Source of the DNA: Euwallacea fornicatus
Lineage: Eukaryota > Arthropoda > Insecta > Coleoptera > Curculionidae
Assembly (NCBI RefSeq): GCF_040115645.1
Contig: NC_089546.1
Span: forward strand, 310,001-374,000
Length of the DNA: 64,000 bases
Direction of reading: 5' to 3'
Shown here: positions 11,026-21,163 of the stretch, piece by piece
Numbering within the stretch: the stretch's first letter is position 1
Layout: the number at the start of each line of letters is the position of its first letter
The notes under the pieces: generated by a model
The model's input: only the letters and a program-made list of their open reading frames with translations
Databases searched by the model: none
What the model was told of the DNA's origin: nothing
Translations under genes and position numbers: made by a program

Positions 11026-12528
11026 TCAAACACGCACACTCGCCCGTGGTAATCCCGTCCAGGCCATGCACGAGGAAGGCCGCAGATCTCCCCGCTTTTC
11101 CCCTCACCCGACTGCCTCCCAGCTCCTTGGCGAGCAACTCACGGAGTTGTTCCCCCTTTTCCCCCTTCGGTACTGTCAGAAGCACCTCACCTTTCTTCGT
11201 CTCCCTGACGGTCCCTACCTTTACTCCGTGACCCCCCTTGCCCACCACCTGTCTAATCCTCCACAGGATATCCAGGTAGGAGGTTCCTTCCTCCTTCGGC
11301 ACAAAAATGACCCCTTCTTCCTCCTTGCTTCCCTTCCCCTTATCCGTCTCCTTGGCCTCCTGCAAATAGAAACAGTGTATAATCTCGCTATCCTCTGCAG
11401 CAAGCTCCCCCAGCTTCCTAAGTTTTCCAGGATCAGATCCCGGGATCTGGGGGACAACCACCCTCGTCCTCCCCTCCCTCTGGGCAGTTGTCACGAGCTC
11501 CTTCAGCGCTCTGAAGACCGCTTTTGGACCCATGTCTCCCCCGGCTGTCGGTAGACAACGTAACGCTCCAGCGTCTCCGTTCTCCCTCCCTTGCGCATCC
11601 GGCAGGACTGCACAAAGAAGGGCATTGTCCCCGCCTCGTGTTCGTCCCCCAGTTCCACCAACTCAGGAAGCCAGGCCAGCACCCGCTTCTTGAGCGGAAT
11701 GCTTCCCTCCTCCACTATTACCTCCAAGTCATTACGGTAACCCTCCGACATGGGGTCACCGTGTGCCACCTCCGTTTGCAGGAATAGACCCGCTTTCCAC
11801 CTTTCCCGGAGAGCCTCAAGCAGCTCCCCAGAAGCGACCAAGTCACGAATCCTCTCCCACTGTTCCGCCACCCTTCTCTCCCCTGGAGTGTCCGTCTGTG
11901 TAGCACAGGCGATTGTCTCCACCTCTCCCCTACACTTCTTTTCGGCCTCCTCCAACTGCTTTCGCAGCAAGTTCACCTTATCCCTGAGCCTCTCCCGTTC
12001 CTTTTCCTCCTCCGCCCTTTCCCTGCGTACCACAGCTCGCAGTGCGCTCCTTACTTTCATCACGGCGTGAAGCAGCTCCTGGTTCGGTCTGCGCGCAGCT
12101 TTTACCACCCGGTCGAGGTCCTCTGCCTTCTCTATTGCGACCTCCAATGGAAGCCTACCCTCATCCATGAAGGAGCAGCTCTCCTTCACCCTCCTCCTTT
12201 TTTCCCCCAGAGGGGTACTCGCAAGAGGAGGTCTCTCTTCCGAGAAAGCTTAAGAGAGCTCCTCTCTCAACGCCCCCTTACTTACCTGCAGCCCTTTCTT
12301 AGTTGGCGTCCACTTTAACTTCTCGCTCCTTGCGAACCCTCCCCTCCTCTTCATCACCTCCCTCTCCTCTCCTTTCACGAACGGTGTTACCCGTCCGGAG
12401 TGGCTTTGGCCCTCCCCAGAATCCATTGGGCCAGCATCGGTCACCGGGGCTCTCACCCGATCGAAACCAATGGCGGGGTTAACACCCTCTTGGGGTAACT
12501 TTTGTTGAAAGTCACTCATCATTTTCAT
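10955..12528 (-). pseudogene. ORF1 of copy B, coiled-coil Gag-like protein lacking its zinc knuckles
   Basis: It starts MKMMSDFQQKLPQEG near 12528. A charged Glu/Arg/Lys-rich stretch at about 12050-11920 (RERAEEEKERERLRDKVNLLRKQLEE) looks like a coiled coil, normal for R1 ORF1. A TAA near 12250 and a frameshift near 11535 break it. After FLVHGLDGITTG the frame jumps to the ORF1 tail (GECACLSE, compare GECECVCVE in copy A), so about 100 or more residues including the CCHC knuckles are deleted near 11050. The tail overlaps the start of ORF2. Confidence 0.75.
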
Positions 12529-12760
12529 TTTTTTTCCTTCCTCATTTTATCTTCCATCCAGGTTAGCTTTTGGGTAACTACAGGATATTAGGATGGGTTT
12601 GTCCAGGATGCTGGATATTTTCAAGGACACTCCGTGGAGTCGGAATTCATCAAGGATAGGGTGATTGGACAAATTGCACTTGGGACTTAGTACAATTTCG
12701 GCTTAGGTATCCGTAGGCTCGCCACACCTATGTTCACTGGATGAGAGTGAACCCTAACGG
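12529..12760 (-). other. 5' UTR of copy B
   Basis: About 230 bp upstream of ORF1, up to the point where homology to errantivirus RNase H stops (after the residues YPDLS). No motif recognised. The 5' boundary is estimated from the loss of J homology and could be off by some tens of bases. Confidence 0.45.
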
Positions 12761-14708
12761 AGGATAGGTCAGGGTACTGGATAATTGGTTCGTTCATCAG
12801 TACGGTTTTACATGACTCGAAACAATCAATAAATTCTCGGTCGTGTTCTATTTTTACTCCTTTTTTTAGACACTTGGTCAGTGGCTTCGTGAGTTTCGCA
12901 AAATTTTGAATGAATTTTCGATAATAGTCCAACAGCCCTAGGAATCCTTTTATTTGTTTCGTGGTTCTTGGTATTGGGTAATTTTTCAGAGCTATTATTT
13001 TGTCCGGGTTAGGTCTTACTCCTTCCGGTGTTACAATGTATCCTAAGTACCCAACTTCTCTTCTGAGAAATTCGCCTTTGTCTAATTATATTTTAAAATT
13101 AGAATCTCTTAGGCGATTAAATACTGCTCGAAGGCGTTCCAGGTGTTCCTGCAGAGAGGTGGAGAATGTAATAATATCGTCTAGGTAAACTAGGCATTTT
13201 TCGTTCTGGATTCCTCGCAGAATATTGTCCATGACTCTCTGAAAGGTAGCCGGGGCATTTTTTAAACCGAAGGGCATCCGAGTATATTCAAAATGCCGTT
13301 GCTCGGTACTGAACGCGGTTTTTTGTATGTCACTTTCTTTCATTTCAATTTGGTGAAAGCCACTAGCTAGGTCTAACGTGCTAAAGTATTGGCATTTCCC
13401 TAATTTATTTAACAGGTTGGTTACGTTAGGAAGGGGGTATTTATCGTCTATTGGCTTTTTGTTTAATTTCCTGAAGTCTACGCACACACGCCATTTTTGT
13501 TTTCCTGACGCGTCCATTTTTTTCGGTACGACCCAAATAGGTGCGGACCATGGGGAGTTACTTGGTCGGATAATTTTTTGATCCATCATTTTTTTTATTT
13601 GTGTTTCTACTTCTTCTTTGTGAACAAAGGGATACCGATATGTTTTTGCGTAAACTGGGGATTCATCCGTTGTTCTAATTTCGTGCTTAATTTTACTTGT
13701 AAAGGTAAGGGGCATTCCTTCATAATAAAATATGTCGGAAAATTCTTCGCATAGTTTTATGATTTTTTCTGTTTCCTCTGCGTTGAGATGGTCGGTTCGA
13801 ATATCTGATGGGTGAAATTTCTTTAATCTGTCTGGACTAAGTCTTAAGTGGTTTACGTTTATTTGAGTATTATTGTCGCAAATTTTTCCGATTTCATGTT
13901 TTTCGGTTTTGAAGGGTTCTGAAATGTCCAAGGTTACTGGATTGCATGTGTTGTTAACTACGGTTGTCAAGGCATAACTTTCTTTAGCTATCGTGAAGCA
14001 ATTTGGAATTTCACAATTATGTATCTTCTGATATGGGATTATTATTTCGCCATTCCGAATATCTGTTTTAACTTTAATTACTTGCTCGCTACGTGCATTT
14101 ATCGTGATATTATTTATTTGCGTGTTGGTTTCTTGAAAATGTAATTTGATATTCACATGTGGTGTTATCAAGCATCCTTTGTCGTAATTTAATGTGGCTT
14201 GTAATTTCTTTAGATTGTCTATACCTATGAGGCCATCAAATACATTGTGGAACTTGAAGAGATAGAATTTCATAAAAACTGGTTCAGGGAGATTAAATAG
14301 TTTTGATGCGGGGATTGCTGCACTAAATTGGTGGGCGGACTGTTGAAACACGGTGGATACTATGAAGGGGTCCTTATTAATAAAATTTAAGAAAAATCTT
14401 TCAGCTACACTCGGGTCGACGAATGATTTGGTTGATCCACTGTCTATTAAAAACTTAAGATTATGCTCAGGAAAGATAATATATGATAATTCACTAGTGT
14501 TAGCGTTATTTAGTAGTATGACATTCGGTGTTATGTTGTTTCGTTTTTTAGGCGTTCCCTGGGTGCTAGTGGATGGAATATTTGACGATTCATCATTCTC
14601 GAGATATTCTTCGTGTTCTTCCGGATACGGATTACATTGCATTGGGTATTCCCATGGGGATTCTTGGTAATTTTGACAGGATGTATTTTCGTTATTTGAC
14701 TCGTCCAT
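12761..14708 (-). pseudogene. errantivirus J pol: protease and RT, truncated
   Basis: A 540-codon open stretch (13086-14708) has protease LIDSGSTKSFVDP (intact DSG), FHNVFDGLIG, the RT entry (NSPWSAPIWVVPKK), WRVCVDFRKLN and catalytic LVYLDDIITFS. A TAA at 13086 replaces Gln in FKIQLDK (compare E). Reading continues in the same frame through the RT thumb (DYYRKFIQNFAKLTKPLT) to about 12761, where sequence switches to copy B. RNase H and integrase are lost. Confidence 0.87.
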
Positions 14709-14723
14709 TATATTTGCGTTATA

Positions 14724-15818
14724 TTACTCTTCAACGACGAAATTGGGCGATTGTTTGCGATTTTGATAATATGAATTTGAATCTGTCATTTGGGGTTTCT
14801 GATTAAAATAAGATCTAAATGGTTTCGATGAATTTCTTGTTGATATACTCATTGGGGTTGGTTTTGGAAGGGGTTGACTTGGATTTGGTTTAAAAACATT
14901 TGTTGATGGTTTATTCCCGAATACTTGAGAGTTTGTTGGAAAACGTTGGTAATTTGGGGTAAATTGAGACGGTCGAGATTGACTGAAAGGATTGTATGGT
15001 GGACTTGCGTTAATGTTTGGATATTGATTTGGTACATGGGTGAATGAAAATTGATTATTAGACGGTCTCGTTGGGCGTGTAAACGATGGGACAGAATTTT
15101 GCGGTTTGGTATTAGATTGAAAGTAATGAATGTTATTTTCGGCCACAACAAATTGTAAGGCTTGAGGTAAATCTCTTGGCTGCATGCAACGGATTGTGGT
15201 GCCTAAGGGCTTCTTGAGGCCGGATAGGAAAGTTTTTAAGGCCAGTTCGTTATAAAGATTTCTTTTCAGATTTTTTGCTAAATCATTATCTTCGTGAACA
15301 CTAATGTATTAACATAATAAATTTAAAATATGCAATACACGGTCATAAAATTGGTTAGGATTTTCGTTGTTATGCTGGCGAAGCATGACTAAATCTCAGT
15401 TTAGGCATGCTTCGTCTCGTTGATCAGCAAAATATCTATTCAAAATTTGTTTTAGTTCAGTCCATGTTGATACATTTTGTGTTCCTAACACAACTTTAGC
15501 ACTTCCCGTCAACTTCCCGATGATGCAATTCAACAAGTATATTTTCTCAAAATTGTCGGGTTGTTGAACTAAATAGAACGAATCTATCACAGATTGACAA
15601 ACGCTTAGGTATCTGTTTAAGTCGTTTGGGTTTCCATCAAATTCTGGTATACATTTTAGGTATTCAGGTTTGAATTCGGCCATTTCGTTTTCTTGTTTAC
15701 GAGGAGAATTTAATTTTGAATATTTTGGTACTTTTGAAATTATTGGTGTGGAGTCAGTTGAAAGTGCGTTTAATTGAAGGGTGGCTAATTGACTCAATAA
15801 TTGATCGAATTCGGACAT
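14724..15818 (-). pseudogene. errantivirus J gag, two or three in-frame stops
   Basis: Gag starts with MSEFDQLLSQ at 15818 and shows CIPEFDGNPNDLNRYLSVCQSVIDSF, the conserved capsid segment shared with E. Stops at 15396 and about 15309 (Ser to TAA in LNLLCSYI) split it. The rest continues in the same frame as ALKTFLSGLKKPLGTTIRCMQPRDLP and a Gln/Asn/Pro-rich nucleocapsid without CCHC knuckles, to NFVVEE and a stop at 14724. Pol resumes in the same frame 5 codons later, so this stop may be either natural or a mutation; in F the region reads through. Confidence 0.82.
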
Positions 15819-16036
15819 AAATTTTTTATCAATTGCACTTACTACTTAAGAACGATGATGGTCCTTAGGTTCATACTATAAGGGCAGGTACTATGGTTGG
15901 TGATTCTGGTCCTTCCAAAGATGCTGGTCCTTGCGAGGTGGCTATGTGTTGTCCAACTCCTTTTAGGTGATTAACGTAAGATTCGAAAGTTTGGTTAGTT
16001 CGATATCGGCAATTCGACACCAAGCCCGAAACTTAT

Positions 16037-16052
16037 CCGAACGACTGCGCCA
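16037..16052 (-). promoter_or_regulatory. primer binding site of errantivirus J
   Basis: Directly inside the 5' LTR the minus strand reads TGGCGCAGTCGTTCGG. The same motif follows the 5' LTR of E, F and L. TGGCGCAGTCG is the known tRNA-Ser-type primer site of the 17.6/297/ZAM group. The first T is shared with the LTR end. Confidence 0.8.
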
Positions 16053-16233
16053 GTTATAATTTCACTATTCACAAAAGACTTTTTAAAAAACTTTATTTGT
16101 TCACTACAAAGATTATTAATAGAAAATATTAAATTAACACCAACTCACTACCAACGTAACATTAAGGCTAATAAAGAACAGAATAATACCTGCTTAGGAT
16201 CTTACGACTATTTATAATAGAATTATATCAACT
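16052..16233 (-). repeat. 5' LTR of errantivirus J
   Basis: 182 bp, starting AGTTATAATTTCAC and ending TATATCAACT on the + strand, the AGTTA...AACT termini of gypsy-type LTRs. No partner LTR exists in the window. Confidence 0.75.
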
Positions 16234-17192
16234 CAGCACAAAATGTCCTTATTGTTCATATTATCGTGGTCTTACCGAAGGCAGAAAATCCGGCCCAAAT
16301 CATAACAGAACCACCACCAAAGTTTCGTTTTGAAAAGTATCGGCCGTCAGTTCTCAAATCTTGCCAGTAGCATGCCAGGCCATCGGGGCCGTCTAAGTTA
16401 AATTTCTTTTCATCTGACCACACAATCTAAAATAAAAAGAACAATTATCTGTTTTTCGTAGGAGTAATATTTAGTTATTTTTACCTTATGCCATTCTTCG
16501 TTCCAAGTTTGATGAGCATCGGTGAATACATCTCTTAAGAGTTTATGCTGCTTTGATAACGACGAAATGGATTTCATCTTGTTGTAACGCAAATTACCAG
16601 ATTGTTTTATTGCTTTCCAGGCCGTGACATGGGAGCCCCATGGCGCTAATTCTTTTTGTAACCGGCGAGTTCCTTTAGTATTGTTGGCAGCATTTTATGA
16701 ATAGCGCGTTTTGTGCGAGGAGACAATGCTGGAGGTCGACCAGTAGATTTTTTTTGACCGTATTCATCTTTTTTCTTACAAAAATTGTTGATTAGGCCAT
16801 GTGAATGACCTACACGACGTGCTATTTCTCTTCTTGAAATCCTTTCTTCTAATAGAGCACGAATATGACCCTTTTATTCGTCCGAAAGCTGCTTACCTTG
16901 GCCCATTATTGGAGAAAACTAATTTCGATATCTAGCAGTAAACATTTTCAAAAAAAAACATAACAACAAAACGATCGTTATAGTGGTCATATAATTTGTT
17001 AACGGTTTGAAAATAACAAAATCGGGTCAATTAGCTTTATTTTTCTTCATAGTGAATGGTTTGAAATGAAATTTTTTGAAACACCGTCATATTATTGGGG
17101 GCTAATGTTGGTAAAATTTCATCCCAATCGGTTCACGGAGTCATCAGATATAAACAAAAATGTAGGTGGACATATCATTTGTTAACAGACTG
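16234..17192 (-). mobile_element. Tc3-like Tc1/mariner element M, one end only
   Basis: The right end reads, from the outside, CAGTCTGTTAACAAATGATATGTCCACC, followed by a TA (17193-17194). An inner repeat of the same motif (GTTAACAAATTATATGACCAC) lies about 180 bp inside near 16983-17010, giving two putative transposase binding sites as in IR/DR elements. The left half is missing beyond the LTR of J, which probably inserted here. Confidence 0.7.
16250..16908 (-). pseudogene. Tc3-like transposase of M, truncated, with a probable 58-bp intron
   Basis: It starts MGQGKQLSDE near 16908 and has a paired helix-turn-helix (ALLEERISRREIARRVGHSHGLINNF). A GRPPALSPRTKRAI segment and the region before the first catalytic Asp follow (HQTWNEEWHK). 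There the frame runs into GTAAAAAT...TTTTATTTTAG (16427-16484). Skipping these 58 bp joins HK in frame to IVWSDEKKFNLDGPDG, the first Asp box, then GGGSVMIWAGFS. The copy ends near 16250 before the second Asp and Glu. A stop follows SDE near the start. Only the DNA-binding half and the first catalytic box are present. Confidence 0.75.
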
Positions 17193-17194
17193 TA

Positions 17195-18494
17195 GATGAA
17201 ACTCGTCCATCGTGCCTGCCCATTAAAAAAACACCCCATTTTTAAATCTTAGAATCAACCAAGATAGGTATTGCTTCAGGGGGAAGTAAGGAACTTCCTG
17301 TTTTTTATTGTCAATTTCTTTCTTTCTTTCTTCTTTTTTTTTATTCATCATAATTTTTTGGAAGGCTTCAATGATTTCTTTGATTTCTGTTCCGTTGCCT
17401 TCTTCAAGATAGCGGTATGTCTTCTTCTAAATTTATACCTAATTTCATTCGGAGTTCACGTCTGATGTCATGGAATCCTTGACATTGATGGATAGTGTGT
17501 TTTACAGTGTCTTTGATATCAGAGTTGTACCAATAAATATCTGAGGTAGATTTTTTGATGCATTTTAAGTATGTATTGAATATACCATGACCATTAAGTA
17601 CTTGCGTGCTAAAGTGACTAGACCTTTCTTCTTTTCTAACCAGACATTAATGTTAGGAATAAAGTATCTCGTGATGTTAGTATACCTCTCCCATCGATTT
17701 TGCCTTTAATTTATAGTGTATTTCCTCGCTTGTTTTTTGTAAAAGTTACCCATCTTATAGATTGATGATCTTTCTGCTATGGCTAGATCAATGGGGAGAA
17801 TTCCCGCTATGACCTTTGCTGCTTCTAAAGGTATAGTTCTATATGCCGAAGAAATATAAATTGCAAGCCTTCTGTTAATTCTATTCAATTTATTTAGATG
17901 TAAATTGTATTTTATTGCTTTTCCCATATGGGTGAAGCATATAGAACCACAGATAGGACAGTCGTTGCCAATAGTTTTTTTTTCTGCGGATGGTGCGTCG
18001 ATATTCAGAGTCATTTTCATGAGGTTATTGATTAATGAATGGTCTTTGGATGACAAGTTGATATGTTATGTCATTCTCATACCTTTATCGATTAGAGTTC
18101 CTAGATATTTTGGCAGATTTGGAACTAACTATGTTTGTGTTACTTATTTTAAACGTTAGGTTTCGAAGTTTTCTTTTGCCAGCTAATATGGAAATTTCAG
18201 TTTTTGGAATCGAGAGTCTTATTCCCATATTATTTAATTTGTGTAAGATTTTGTCTACTGCAAAGTTTGCTTTGTCTATTAGTAATTCTTTGGATTTTGC
18301 TATAATTACTAAGGCTAGGTTATCTTCAAAGGCTATAGTTTCACAATCATCTTCAATTTTAAGTTCCAGAATTTGGTCGTAAAAAATATTCCAAAAGATA
18401 GGTCCTAGAACAGATCCTTGTTTAACTTCGCATGTGATTCGACGGGTATCGCCATTTGGAATTATTATATGTCTACTACTATACTTATTAAGTA
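17195..18494 (-). mobile_element. R1-like copy I (family of D), 3' half
   Basis: 3' part of a non-LTR element with RT palm, thumb and a degraded C-terminus. Its RT tail matches D (LNRINRRLAIYISSAYRTIPLEAAKVIAG against LNRRLSIGIISA and RTISLEAAQAIAG). The upstream part was separated by insertion of errantivirus H at 18495 and is not found elsewhere in the window. The 3' end lies around 17230 without a clear poly(A). AT content is high and stops are frequent, so this is the oldest layer here. Confidence 0.7.
17706..18494 (-). pseudogene. RT of R1-like copy I, broken
   Basis: The RT palm reads ITCEVKQGSVLGPIFWNIFYDQIL (family PQGSVLGPxLWN). The catalytic box is IAFEDNLALVII where YADD is expected, so Tyr, Ala and the second Asp are all changed (FEDN). 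A frameshift near 18080 leads into the thumb region (17706-18056). Inactive. Confidence 0.75.
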
Positions 18495-18815
18495 AGTTAT
18501 ATCTTGTTATTGTGATAGAGCCTTTTTTTAAAATAAACAAACCACAAACTTTCCAAAAACACTTCTTTCTAACCATCTATACTAACAACCAGAATAATAA
18601 TAATAATGATAATAACAATTTGTTTACTTAATTACCTACTTTTATATAAAATAAATGCTTAGCTAAGGAAAAATACGTTATTCGTTCTAGGTACGACAAT
18701 ACATGGAGAAACCTTCTATAAGGTGTCTCTTAATTATGTTTGCGAAATAATACTGACGCGTCTATCTGGCGCCGTTACATCTGGTAAGTTCTATTAGGTA
18801 TCCCAGGATATAACT
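18495..18815 (-). repeat. 3' LTR of errantivirus H
   Basis: 321 bp from AGTTATATCTTG to GGATATAACT on +. The minus-strand sequence just upstream (AAGGAGGGAGG) is the polypurine tract, matching the position of the tract in E and F. Confidence 0.75.
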
Positions 18816-18889
18816 CCTCCCTCCTTAAGTTCCAACTTGCTAGGCGAGCCTTGGGAGTTGGATAGGTTCTTATAGGGCTTCGTTGGTTT

Positions 18890-19481
18890 CAATAGATTTA
18901 CTTCCTCAAATCTTCGGTAGCAATATCTTATACCAGATGATTCCTAAACAAAGGCCAATTATTACGACATATATGAACAAAATCCATACACTCGGTGAAA
19001 TGGAGATTTCATCCATCGTCAAGATTGGGCTGATCGATTCCTGTAAAATGTCACTTTTTAATTTATGAAAGTCCTCTAACTTAAGTTCTGCTAAATGTAA
19101 GCTCAAGTTCAAACACTGTTTAATTTTATAGTTCTTATTTAAGTCCGGAAACAGTATTGGTTGTATGTCGGTTTTTACTACATTAAATTTATTGTTCACA
19201 AACTTGTCTCCAATAGAAATTCTGCATCCTTTAGGAATCTCACATAAAAATGTCCCCTTTACAGTTTTTGCTTCATTTCGTCCTTCTAGGCAGGATGTTC
19301 GCAAGGTTTTATTTTCTGGACACACCAATATCCATTTATTGGTATTTCCCAGTTGATTCAATATTACCTCTGTAATTTTAGCTTCTACCTAGTTACATAT
19401 GGGTATGGCTCCATTAGAAATTAACAATTTGACTTCAGAAGGGGCCTCATCGTGAATTTCTCTTAAGTCATCTTGAGGACA
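18890..19481 (-). pseudogene. errantivirus H env, C-terminal piece with transmembrane segment
   Basis: Contains CPQDDLREIHDEAPSEVKLLIS, then one stop (near 19390), then the region matching E Env (NTNKWILVCPENKT against TTKWIVVCPKQTL). The end is a hydrophobic transmembrane span (VWILFIYVVIIGLCLGIIWYK). The Env glycoprotein of errantiviruses is related to baculovirus F proteins; this piece is the membrane anchor end. Separated from the preceding codons by Tc1-1. Confidence 0.82.
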
Positions 19482-19483
19482 TA

Positions 19484-21038
19484 CAGTAGTGGCCAAAAGT
19501 AGATAGACAAACAGAATGTTTCAATTAAATCGTGCATATTGATAATTGATCGGTTTCCTATGCATGTCGCAAAACACGTTATAAGAAATAATAAACAAAT
19601 GTTGGTAAAGTTACTTTATTGTCAATAAAAAAATAAATCTTTGGAATTCACCTGGTCAAAAATAGATAGACAATTTAAAAATGAAAATAAAAACAACAAT
19701 TCCCTTCAAATTATTTGAAAAATCAATTGGGACCTTTCCCAAGGCACTAATATTTGGTAAAATACCCATTATTGTCAATGACTGCCTGACATCGACGCGG
19801 CATTTATTCAGTCAATTTATTTAATATTGCTGGATCAATATTTTGCCATTTTTCTTGTATTTTAATAAACAGTTCATCGCAATTTGAATAATTTTTGTCT
19901 CTCAATCCTTGGTCAACAATTTGCCACAGGTTTTCTATGGGATTCAAATCGGGCGACTGGGAAGGCCACTTCAAAATTGGTACTTTTTCTTCTTCAAGAA
20001 ACCGTTTAACTAACTTTGAGGAATGTTTGGGGTCGTTGTCGTGTTGAAAATGGAATCTTAAGGGTAAATTGTCTTCAATATAAGGTAACATAATATTTTG
20101 AAGTACATCCTGGTACAGAAATCTGTTCATGATTCCATTTATTCTATGTAGTGGGCCAATACCAAAATCGCTGAAACATCCCCATGTCATTACCGATCCT
20201 CCTCCATGCTTAACCGTGAGTCTGATGTATTTAGCGTTTAATCGCTGACAAGTGGGATGTCTAACGTATTGAATGCCATCGGAATTAAACAAATTGAACT
20301 TAGATTCATCGCTCCAGCAAACTCGTTTCCAATCCTGTTTCAGCCAATGAATATGTTGCTTGGCAAATTCCAATCGGGCTTCCGATTTTTCTTACTGAGA
20401 AGTGGTTTTTTTGCTGGCCTGCGTGCAAATAATTTCTCTTCGACTAGTCTTCGTCTTTCAGTCCTTGAAGACACAGAAACTCCGAAAACTTCCAGCTCAG
20501 ATCGAATTTTCTCAGAAGACACGAATGGATCTTTCGAACAAATAGTCTTTATTTTCCGTACATCTCTTTTACTTAGCTCCCTTGGTCGTCCAGTTTTTAG
20601 TTTCGGGTTAATTGATCCAATTCTTTGATATCTTTTTATTATAGCCCAAATAGTGCCTTTTTTAACATCGAACCTGCGGGAGATTTGCACTTGCCGTTTA
20701 CCCTCATTAAAAGCTTTAACAATTCGTTCTTTTAAATCAGTGGACACTTTTACACCACGAGGCATGTTGTAGACTATAAACTAAATGCAAATTTTACTAC
20801 TAGTTTTCTGATATCTTAAGAATTTAAAGTAAATTCAATTGTTTTTACCACGTCTATCTACTTTTGACCAGGTGAATTCCACAGATTTATTTTTTTATTG
20901 ACAATAAAGTAACTTTACCAACATTTGTTTATTATTTCTTATAACGTGTTTTGCGACATGCATAGGAAACCGATCAATTATCATATGCACGATTTAATTG
21001 AAACATTTTGTTTGTCTATCTACTTTTGGCCACTACTG
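19484..21038 (-). mobile_element. Tc1-1, Tc1-like DNA transposon with long IR/DR ends
   Basis: 1555 bp bounded by TA at 19482-19483 and 21039-21040. Both ends begin CAGTAGTGGCCAAAAGTAGATAGAC, and the inverted repeats extend about 210 bp (19484-19695 and 20830-21038). Each holds a second copy of the motif (CTGGTCAAAA(A/G)TAGATAGAC) at the inner edge, the IR/DR layout known from Sleeping Beauty-type elements. It split the env of H. Confidence 0.93.
19747..20765 (-). pseudogene. Tc1-1 transposase (DD34E), one frameshift and one stop
   Basis: The N-terminal paired helix-turn-helix (STDLKERIVKAFNEGKRQVQISRRFDVKKGT) is followed by the GRPRELSKRDVRKIK hook. The DDE domain has CWSDESKFNLF (Asp 1), FQHDNDPKHSSKLV (Asp 2) and QSPDLNPIENLW (Glu). 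All three catalytic residues are present. A 1-nt shift near 20370 separates the two halves and a TAA at 19804 precedes the usual C-terminal MPRRCQAVIDNNGYFTKY. It is about 340 codons in all, normal for Tc1. Inactive but young-looking. Confidence 0.92.
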
Positions 21039-21040
21039 TA

Positions 21041-21161
21041 GGTATACATCTAACGAAATCTTCTGGCATTCTTCTTCTTTATAATAATGTGAATATAGCA
21101 CATTTGACTGATTATTAAGAATTTATTTCGCGGTATGATGACCTTAAACAGACCTTCCACA
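21041..21161 (-). pseudogene. errantivirus H env, middle piece between Tc1-1 and Tc1-2
   Basis: Reads YVEGLFKVIIPRNKFLIIS, matching FKVIVPRNKFVVTN of E Env, then becomes frameshifted. It links the 23069-23962 piece to the 18890-19481 piece and proves that both Tc1 elements landed in the same env gene. Confidence 0.8.
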
Positions 21162-21163
21162 TA

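Larger units (their letters stand above)
7865..12760 (-). mobile_element. R1-clade LINE, copy B, near full length
   Basis: A 4.9-kb non-LTR element with 5' UTR, ORF1, ORF2 and a 3' UTR ending in A9 (T9 at 7865-7873 on +). It sits between BEL Gag on the left and the RT/RNase H of errantivirus J on the right, with no target-site duplication. Insertion was therefore accompanied or followed by loss of flanking DNA. ORF1 has an internal deletion removing the zinc knuckles and ORF2 has several frameshifts. Confidence 0.85.
12761..16233 (-). mobile_element. errantivirus J (Ty3/gypsy), 5' half with 5' LTR
   Basis: A gypsy-group endogenous retrovirus keeping the 5' LTR, primer site, gag, protease, RT and the start of RNase H. 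The rest (RNase H to env and 3' LTR) is missing where copy B begins. It is close to elements E and H: Gag begins MSEFDQLLSQLATLQ against MSEVEELLNRLAALK in E. The right LTR edge appears to sit inside Tc3-like element M, because M coding sequence runs up to it, so J probably inserted into M. Confidence 0.88.

Noticed and set aside
870..12760. Possibility that the R1-like copies are telomeric TRAS/SART elements
   Set aside because: No TTAGG repeats are found next to any copy, and the duplications lie in other transposons.
17270..17465. Plus-strand Phe-rich ORF
   Set aside because: Composition comes from poly(T) tracts at the 3' end of copy I; no domain.
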